DNA from: Candidatus Thiodiazotropha sp. LNASS1
GTDB taxonomy: Bacteria; Pseudomonadota; Gammaproteobacteria; Chromatiales; Chromatiaceae
Length of the DNA: 64,000 nt
Direction of reading: 5' to 3'
Assembly (NCBI RefSeq): GCF_964212655.1
Contig: NZ_OZ156465.1
Span: 930,001 to 994,000 of the forward strand
The position numbers and the translations under genes are program-made. Positions 63,201 through 64,000 of the stretch are shown piece by piece. The notes beneath the pieces were generated by a model that saw nothing but the letters and a program-made list of their open reading frames with translations, made no database searches and was not told where the DNA came from. How positions within the stretch are numbered: the stretch's first letter is position 1; every line of letters starts with the position of its first letter.

Positions 63201-63281
63201 AACGATCAATAGGCATGTAAATATGATAAGAGGTAAAGTTATGAAAGAATATGGAGACGATTTTGCGGAATGATTGAGCAT
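57240..63281 (-). CDS. 2013-residue exported PKD-type repeat protein
   Basis: A 2013-residue secreted or surface protein with a signal peptide (1-33). Its body is a series of PKD/REJ-type beta-sandwich repeats of about 93 residues, each starting near PVADAGIDQTIAAGETVQLD. Two divergent copies come first, then seven almost identical copies (about residues 216-867), then further divergent copies. Thrombospondin type-3-like calcium repeats lie at about 1690-1740 (DADGVSDDNDRFPDNPGE and DGDGVENDLDYYPNDPQ). A Gly/Val-rich region and a C-terminal domain without membrane anchor end the protein. A role in adhesion or cell-surface structure is inferred from the repeats. It is the first gene of the operon that includes the lipoproteins and the phospholipase-like protein. 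Confidence 0.9.
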   Translation of the reverse strand: MLNHSAKSSPYSFITLPLIIFTCLLIVESDLNAALIVNAGPDQIVTAGEQVQLDGSASSETDGTIASFHWYQVRGPVVTLESARTAIASFQAPANAELEFGLRLVSDTDEVATDRVVIRTDPYNNILPQANAGIDQIVATGDLVQLDATASSDADGTIIKYRWHQSRGPNVQLIDAQTAVSSFQAPPNAELGFSLRIEDNAGAIATDGVVIRVEPYTNQPPVADAGIDQTIAAGETVQLDGSASSDADGTIVRYIWTQNRGPSVVLQDSRTATPSFTMPANAELAFTLTVIDDSGAVTRDGVVVRSAININQPPVADAGIDQTIAAGETVQLDGSASSDADGTIVRYIWTQNRGPSVVLQDSRTATPSFTMPANAELAFTLTVIDDSGAVTRDGVLVRSAVNINQPPVADAGIDQTIAAGETVQLDGSASSDADGTIVRYIWTQNRGPSVVLQDSRTATPSFTMPANAELAFTLTVIDDSGAVTRDGVVVRSAININQPPVADAGIDQTIAAGETVQLDGSASSDADGTIVRYIWTQNRGPSVVLQDSRTATPSFTMPANAELAFTLTVIDDSGAVTRDGVVVRSAVNINQPPVADAGIDQTIAAGETVQLDGSASSDADGTIVRYIWTQNRGPSVVLQDSRTATPSFTMPANAELAFTLTVIDDSGAVTRDGVVVRSAVNINQPPVADAGIDQTIAAGETVQLDGSASSDADGTIVRYIWTQNRGPSVVLQDSRTATPSFTMPANAELAFTLTVIDDSGAVTRDGVLVRSAVNINQPPVADAGIDQTIAAGETVQLDGSASSDADGTIVRYIWTQNRGPSVVLQDSRTATPSFTMPANAELAFTLTVIDDSGAVTRDGVVVRSAININQPPVADAGPDLVVIEGELAQLDGSASSDPDGEISRFIWSQRSGPTVQLNDKNSATPNFVATTAGDILLRLIVEDDRGTRVTDDVHITVQVGGNSPPIADAGPDATHLETRYHQFNGRSSSDSDGSIASYLWEQISGPTVNISEANASRSIFSVNMPEVDQDTELRFRLTVTDDGGLSSSDEIVVLVLDNLPPQPLAIDEITIVEGSYHVLDASQYFSFQPEDGFWSLTGYQWRQISGPPAILQYRQYREQVRILAPEVDVATDLIFEVGVEDRFGLPATNTVTVHVVNPEDLPPNNPPVAVAGEDRISSSKYFLIVDGTNSHDIDGEIVSYEWSVIDSPGYVGSFRGDSQYPINHASVYEPGDYTLRLTVTDDRGGISTDDVIVNFNPYTSSTDNPPDADAGTHYKTPLRYWQLDDSLRLDGSDSADANGSIVSFQWQQLSGPTVDIANPDSSVTSFIPQPFDGSATSSNPIEYRFLLMVTDDEGDKDESFVRRQIYLVNSEPTANFNHQPILSLADSVIQLDASSSYDRDPNDYISSYRWSQYYGPTVTFLDNSVQPRVQLPDRNTVSGLASVGIELIVTDLYGADTRFPETLPFWIVSPDYQAALFTAGDDIYVQAGSQVTITGEPYVPAECNPITGCVDDSAGLHWLQLAGPPIELMQSRGWSLSFTAPPVTERVELIFGLTKIVSAFNNRAVTEVDPVKVYLLPQGAALTADAGPDQESPEKNLVTLDGSGSYDPHGLIEQFHWIQLEGPQALLTKPHEAITEVALPALAVEADLVFQLTVANDWEMEAVDTVRIRVTPDLTDGDIDADGVSDDNDRFPDNPGEAYDFDDDGIGDIGDTDRDGDGVENDLDYYPNDPQRQNPPQIDITEPMNGADIESGYVIVKGTLDGPASIGATVNGIVAERGGEPYGSEFVARIPLAVGANEIEVLATTLSRQQVSQTLTVNRVGSSPIRFFVSESSGLTPLENRLSLVNEGESPITQVDIDYEGDGAIDETLVDDFERDLLYVYETEGIYYPTAIVTDVDGVQYTLTQVVNAIPEMRILAQLEDHWSGMNNALNDGNLGLALEHIAASHSEKFSRQFTYLMPRMPEIIASYSSLYVESLSLDHSFVHVVRTIDGENRVFTVGFNQDIFGVWRIISM
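60660..62640. repeat. Tandem array of seven near-identical 279-bp repeats
   Basis: Seven consecutive 279-bp units, each coding 93 residues of the PKD-type protein. Differences between units are few: the last residues read ININ or VNIN and VVVR or VLVR, and the unit nearest the N-terminus has a couple of extra silent changes. Synonymous sites are also the same, so the array is recent or kept uniform by recombination. Boundaries are approximate. Confidence 0.92.
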
Positions 63282-63307
63282 CCTTGTTCACCTACATGAA
63301 ATCCAGT

Positions 63308-63392
63308 TCATAACTACGACAGTCCGCCAAAGCAGGCAAACTGAGAATGATACTGCTTTAAAGAAAATCAGTGGGGAATCATAACTACGACA
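63308..63392. repeat. Direct repeat of TCATAACTACGACA upstream of the PKD operon
   Basis: Two exact 14-bp copies at 63308-63321 and 63379-63392, 71 bp apart start to start, in the spacer upstream of the PKD gene start at 63281. They may be regulator sites. Confidence 0.5.
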
Positions 63393-63496
63393 ATAATAAA
63401 ATCAAAATGACGCAGATCAACAAACCTGCAGTCAATCAATTCAGCATTCTTTTACTGAAACCAGCAGGTCAACCACCGTTTGGTATAAACTATTAA

Positions 63497-63835
63497 TCAC
63501 AGGATTGATTCAAACATGTCATTATCTTTGATTAATACAAGCAGTTGTTCGAGTTGCAAGGTGCCATTTACATCAGCTATCTTCTGCGATTCCTGGATAA
63601 TTCTAGTCCTGTATCCTTTACACAACTCATTCACCTCTTCCCGGCTGTAGCTCTGCTTGACTTGTTGTTTTAGTGCTCCAGATACTGCTCCATCAATGAG
63701 TGTCACCTCTGCCGAACGCCTGATCATAGCGCTGGCGCCCGTTCCCTCTTCAGAGGCAGTCAAAGGGCCTGTCTTGGTATATTGCTTGCCCTGATATTCG
63801 AATTGCTGGCCGATCTTGAGTTGAGGAAAACGCAT
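63497..63835 (-). CDS. Conserved-looking hypothetical protein
   Basis: A 112-residue soluble protein starting MRFPQLKIGQQFEYQGKQYT. The frame is open to 63862, but ATG 63835 gives the more sensible start. A small N-terminal beta region is followed by a helical half (YSREEVNELCKGYRTRIIQE). It has no signal peptide or recognised motif. It may head or stand apart from the operon at 63281. I do not recognise a family with certainty. Confidence 0.65.
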   Translation of the reverse strand: MRFPQLKIGQQFEYQGKQYTKTGPLTASEEGTGASAMIRRSAEVTLIDGAVSGALKQQVKQSYSREEVNELCKGYRTRIIQESQKIADVNGTLQLEQLLVLIKDNDMFESIL

Positions 63836-63904
63836 TATTAAAACCTGTATGTCATCTATCAAATAGGTTCATATAAAAAGGGATTACCCGCTACCCACAA
63901 CATG

Positions 63905-64000
63905 CTATCGCATCAATCGTTGCAGCACAGTGGCCAGCAGTCCCGAAGGTGGAAAGTGTTCGCTGTCGACGACAATTGTCCTTTCCAGTTCCGAGGCGGT
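63905..64000 (-). CDS. 3' end of an unidentified gene
   Basis: The last 31 codons before a TAG at 63905-63907 stay open to the window edge and read like a protein C-terminus (FPPSGLLATVLQRLMR). It is too short to name. Confidence 0.45.
   Translation of the reverse strand, partial: TASELERTIVVDSEHFPPSGLLATVLQRLMR

Overview
The window reads as a chromosomal segment of a free-living or symbiotic sulfur-oxidising gammaproteobacterium. The evidence is a Gram-negative envelope gene set (kdsB, lpxK, lolCD, exbBD), a complete System I cytochrome c maturation operon, a flavocytochrome c sulfide dehydrogenase, an octaheme hydroxylamine-oxidoreductase-like cytochrome and FNR-type sites. The gene style resembles Chromatiales and lucinid-symbiont relatives, but I cannot assign a genus from sequence alone.

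Layout. 1-2260: the 5' part of a large exported protein on the minus strand that runs off the left edge. 2.8-4.3 kb: a NarL-type response regulator and a soluble histidine kinase, convergent and overlapping at their 3' ends. 4.7-10.1 kb (minus): comEC, exbB, exbD, lpxK, a Trm112-like gene and kdsB. 10.3-12.8 kb: a DUF2062 protein and lolC-lolD. 13.1-15.2 kb: a small exported protein, a TrpD2-like protein and a Rieske protein. 15.2-15.8 kb: a spacer with an FNR-like site, a probable 45-residue protein and a strong terminator. 15.8-22.8 kb: ccmABCDEFGHI in order. 23.2-25.2 kb: an EF-G paralogue.

25.5-29.8 kb: an anaerobic/sulfur redox cluster, in which a perfect FNR box precedes an octaheme cytochrome, then a TPR protein, a diheme lipoprotein cytochrome and FccB. 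The ccm operon upstream would supply heme attachment. 29.9-30.9 kb: an IS200-type element abutting a fold-back MITE whose insertion has replaced the C-terminal end of a cyclopropane-fatty-acid synthase gene. 32.4-38.7 kb: a DSF quorum-sensing locus with rpfF and two different RpfC-like hybrid kinases.

39.1-47.4 kb: an MFS transporter and a cusCBAF-type copper/silver efflux operon led by a small Cys-containing exported protein. 47.7-52.9 kb: dusA, then a yceI / flavodoxin / cytochrome b561 / pirin group with a divergent LysR regulator. 52.9-63.3 kb (minus): a four-gene operon for cell-surface or secreted proteins. It comprises a 2013-residue PKD-type repeat protein containing seven almost identical 279-bp repeats, two paralogous lipoproteins, and a 914-residue protein that joins a zinc phospholipase C-like domain to Asp-box repeats. 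The window ends with a small hypothetical protein and the 3' end of another gene.

The least ordinary parts are the dual-receptor DSF locus, the surface-protein operon with its repeat array, the HAO-like/FccB cluster, and the MITE that recodes the end of cfa.
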